Part shown: positions 62,088-64,000 of the stretch, in pieces | Layout of the letters: each line of letters opens with the position of its first letter | Position numbering within the stretch: position 1 is the stretch's first letter | Source: Gammaproteobacteria bacterium | GTDB lineage: Bacteria; Pseudomonadota; Gammaproteobacteria; GCA-001735895 | Direction: 5' to 3' | DNA: 64,000 bases | Assembly: GCA_024225395.1 (NCBI GenBank) | Contig: JAAEMR010000088.1 | Coordinates: 22,735 to 86,734 of the forward strand | The notes under the pieces: generated by a model | Databases searched by the model: none | Seen by the model: the letters and a program-made list of their open reading frames with translations, nothing else | Told to the model about the DNA's origin: nothing | Position numbers and translations under genes: made by a program

Positions 62088-62972
62088 TTAAACTCCTGTT
62101 GCCGCAGTGGACTTGTAATCAATCATGGATATCTGCTGGGTGGCTCGAATCCACTGATACCAGCTATCCATACCTTCACCTGTTGTTGCCGATAACTGGA
62201 TAATTTTAATGCCCGGGTTAACCCGGCGTGCATATTCGATACATAAATCAACATCGAAATCCAGATAAGGTAGCAGGTCTACTTTATTTAATAACAACAG
62301 GTCAGCCGCATGAAACATGTCGGGGTACTTGATGGGTTTATCTTCACCTTCGGTGACTGACAGAATAGCGACCTTGTGTGCTTCACCGAGGTCAAAAGCG
62401 GCAGGACAAACCAGGTTGCCGACATTTTCGATAAATAAAACACTGCCATCATCCGGTTGCAGCGTTTCCAGCGCATGGCCTACCATGTGACCATCAAGAT
62501 GACAGCCTTTACCGGTATTTATTTGCAGTGCTTTGACTCCTGTCTCACGAATCCTTTCTGCATCATTGGCGGTTTGCTGGTCACCTTCAATAACCGCCAG
62601 ATTTAATTCGTCTTTAAGGTCATCTATACAACGAGTAAGCAGTGAGGTTTTTCCCGAACCGGGACTGGAAACCAGGTTCAGTGCCAGGATGCCATGAGTA
62701 TTAAACCAGCTTCGGTTAGCGGCCGCGTATTCATTATTTTTACCCAGGATATCCTGTTCGATTTGTACCATTCTTGTCTGGCTTAGACCGGGGGCGTGTG
62801 CATGTGCCGGCCCCTGTCCATAATCATGTGTATGATCATGATGAGAATGGTTGTGAGTATGATTTTGATCGTGGTGATGATGCTCATGCTCATGATTGTG
62901 TTGGTGATCATGTGGGTGTTCATGACCTTCAATATGAGTTTCGCCTTCACCGCATCCGCAAACTGTACACAT
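62088..62972 (-). CDS. hypB: Hydrogenase nickel incorporation GTPase HypB
   Basis: GTPase of 294 residues. It begins with the CxxCGC metal motif ([10 protein letters not shown]), then a histidine-rich stretch from about residue 16 to 60 with some 20 His, and then the GTPase domain with [18 protein letters not shown] and NKVDLLP. The His-rich region stores nickel. It works with HypA to load nickel into the large subunit. A 165-base gap separates it from hypA, the largest break in the cluster. Confidence 0.96.
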   Translation of the reverse strand: MCTVCGCGEGETHIEGHEHPHDHQHNHEHEHHHHDQNHTHNHSHHDHTHDYGQGPAHAHAPGLSQTRMVQIEQDILGKNNEYAAANRSWFNTHGILALNLVSSPGSGKTSLLTRCIDDLKDELNLAVIEGDQQTANDAERIRETGVKALQINTGKGCHLDGHMVGHALETLQPDDGSVLFIENVGNLVCPAAFDLGEAHKVAILSVTEGEDKPIKYPDMFHAADLLLLNKVDLLPYLDFDVDLCIEYARRVNPGIKIIQLSATTGEGMDSWYQWIRATQQISMIDYKSTAATGV

Positions 62973-63137
62973 ATTGGCTCTCCTAATAGATTATGTTATG
63001 TCTCTGCGAGACGTTGAAGTGTAGTGTTACAAGGCGTAATTCGCCGCTAATGGTTATTCCCCCGGCAAAAAGTGCAACGCCGAAGCGGTGCGTTCTAAAT
63101 CTTGTCAGGGATATTATATGACTTATCAGGGGAGCCA
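62973..63137. other. Intergenic gap between hypA and hypB
   Basis: This is the only sizeable gap in an otherwise gapless gene run. The plus strand contains short inverted repeats such as GGCG-N5-CGCC and AACGC-N9-GCGTT and is locally more GC-rich. It has no open frame. It may be a small dispersed repeat or an internal regulatory stem structure; neither can be confirmed within one copy. Confidence 0.4.
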
Positions 63138-63479
63138 CTACTCTACCTCCAGTTCTTTGATTTTCATTTCGTCACCGCTGGTTACCTGTAATTGATAACT
63201 GCCGCAGTCAGGGCATTCATCAAAACGTTGTTTAACGGTTACATTTTTACTGCATTTCATGCACCAGGCAGTGCCTGGTATATTAATAATATTAAGTGTA
63301 GCACCATTGGCCAGACTGTCTCGAGTTACCGCATCAAAACTGAATAACATGGCTTCAACTTCCACCCCTGAAAGGTCTCCAATTTCGAGCCATACCTTTT
63401 TTACCCGGCTGAAGCCCTGTTTGACGGACTCGGTCTCCAGTACCTGTAAAATACCCTCGCATAATGACATTTCATGCAT
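63138..63479 (-). CDS. hypA: Hydrogenase nickel metallochaperone HypA
   Basis: Nickel chaperone of 113 residues. It starts MHEMSLCEGIL, with His2 as nickel ligand, and carries the structural zinc site CMKC and CPDC. It delivers nickel with HypB. It is 15 bases after the hupK-like gene. Confidence 0.95.
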   Translation of the reverse strand: MHEMSLCEGILQVLETESVKQGFSRVKKVWLEIGDLSGVEVEAMLFSFDAVTRDSLANGATLNIINIPGTAWCMKCSKNVTVKQRFDECPDCGSYQLQVTSGDEMKIKELEVE

Positions 63480-63494
63480 TGTTATTAACCTTTT

Positions 63495-64000
63495 TCATGA
63501 GTGGATTCTCAATGTGTAACCGACACAGGGGTCTATGGCATTAATCACCAGTCGAGCCAGTTGACCTAATTGTTCTGGGTCTTTGGGGTTCAGGTTGGTT
63601 AAACTTTTGGCGATCAGTCCCTGTGGATGAAAATTCCATTCAGTTGGGGCCAGGATCTGGTAATTACTGATTTTCTGCTGCTGAATTTGAACACGATGAA
63701 TCAAGCGACCTCTTGCAGCCTCAGTTTGAGCAAGACTGGTTGTAGATGCTGCTTTTAGCCGGGCTGTTGTATGAGCCGGCTCCAGCTGCTGAAGTAGATT
63801 TTGAAGCTGTTGTGGAATGCTGGCCAGTTCTATCAAACGTGCAACCCAGCGTGTAATGAGAGTGTTATTAAACTGTTGCAATAGTTGATGAATTAGCGGG
63901 TGCTGCTGCTGGCGTGTCAGAGAAGTGGTTTCATATAAACCACCTTTCCAGTCCGGTTGAGCGATAAATTCCTCTGCATTGTTTGCATTAAAACGTTTAA
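63495..64000 (-). CDS. hupK: Hydrogenase large-subunit-like maturation protein HupK/HoxV (partial)
   Basis: The frame runs off the right edge of the window; 168 codons are visible. They include QPDWKGGLYETTSLTRQQ and AARGRLIHRV, and end DPCVGYTLRIHS. This resembles the C-terminal half of a [NiFe] large subunit, but the second motif cysteine and the His of DPCxxCxxH are missing, so it cannot bind the active site as an enzyme would. HupK/HoxV proteins have this form and act as assembly scaffolds. The position before hypA agrees. An apparent start at 63881 is internal. Confidence 0.85.
   Translation of the reverse strand, partial: KRFNANNAEEFIAQPDWKGGLYETTSLTRQQQHPLIHQLLQQFNNTLITRWVARLIELASIPQQLQNLLQQLEPAHTTARLKAASTTSLAQTEAARGRLIHRVQIQQQKISNYQILAPTEWNFHPQGLIAKSLTNLNPKDPEQLGQLARLVINAIDPCVGYTLRIHS

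Noticed and set aside
62796..63017. Plus-strand frames rich in Met and Val opposite hypB
   Set aside because: They are the complement of the His-rich codons of HypB (CAT/CAC read as ATG/GTG) and not genes.

Overview
The window reads as a gammaproteobacterial chromosome of moderately AT-rich composition. Three conserved blocks point there: rsmD/ftsY/ftsE/ftsX/rpoH, the coxBA-ctaG-coxC-SURF1-cyoE oxidase cluster, and rpmB-rpmG near mutM. The metabolic genes suggest an aerobic or microaerobic, probably chemolithotrophic bacterium: an aa3-type oxidase, a full aerobic-type [NiFe]-hydrogenase maturation and H2-sensing cluster, a CbbO/NorD-like protein, a 2-oxoacid:ferredoxin oxidoreductase, two polyphosphate kinases 2, a DsrE protein and sulfur-related transport. 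The species cannot be named from sequence reading alone. No tRNA, rRNA, CRISPR array, prophage or intact insertion sequence was seen.

Layout. 0-2.4 kb: end of tsaD, plsY, and bioH-bioC. 2.5-10.5 kb: cytochrome c oxidase and its assembly genes, preceded by an Anr/FNR-like box; ctaA and a classical sco gene are absent. 10.5-13.6 kb: korAB with a ferritin-like gene, again behind an Anr/FNR-like box. 13.8-24.3 kb: rpoH with a CIRCE operator, a Zn-protease/RimK fusion, a decayed ParA-like gene, a double-receiver protein, ftsX-ftsE, ftsY, two M16 peptidases, rsmD without a canonical start codon, and coaD. 24.4-28.6 kb: ferredoxin, pgi and a VWA protein. 28.7-35.9 kb: a DsrE protein, an RND pump whose permease carries an extra C-terminal domain, a CPA2 antiporter and an atypical thiol peroxidase. 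36-40.4 kb: TauE-like exporter, D-cysteine desulfhydrase-like enzyme and two PPK2 genes. 40.6-46.8 kb: a Gld-type ABC transporter operon running into mutM, then rpmG and rpmB.

46.9-48.3 kb is a small decayed accessory island: a rhomboid protease interrupted by TGA, a short LysM-like reading frame, and a broken double-glycine-leader bacteriocin precursor with an intact ribosome binding site, a terminator and overlapping palindromes. folB-folK follow.

49.5-64 kb is one long leftward hydrogenase accessory cluster: hupK/hoxV (cut by the window edge), hypA, hypB, hypC, hypD, hypE, hypX, then hoxA-hoxJ-hoxB-hoxC, hypF and a nickel permease. HoxB and HoxC form a cytoplasmic H2-sensing hydrogenase. 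The large subunit stops right after its last metal-ligand motif and carries the Ile/Phe pair known from the oxygen-insensitive sensor of Ralstonia. HoxJ (PAS kinase) and HoxA (NtrC-type regulator) would pass the signal to the energy-conserving hydrogenase, whose structural genes should lie just beyond position 64000. HypA-F mature the Ni-Fe site, HypX would supply CO in air, and the permease supplies nickel. This sensor-maturation-supply unit is the most coherent system in the window. Its family is known; the combination and order here are the interesting part.
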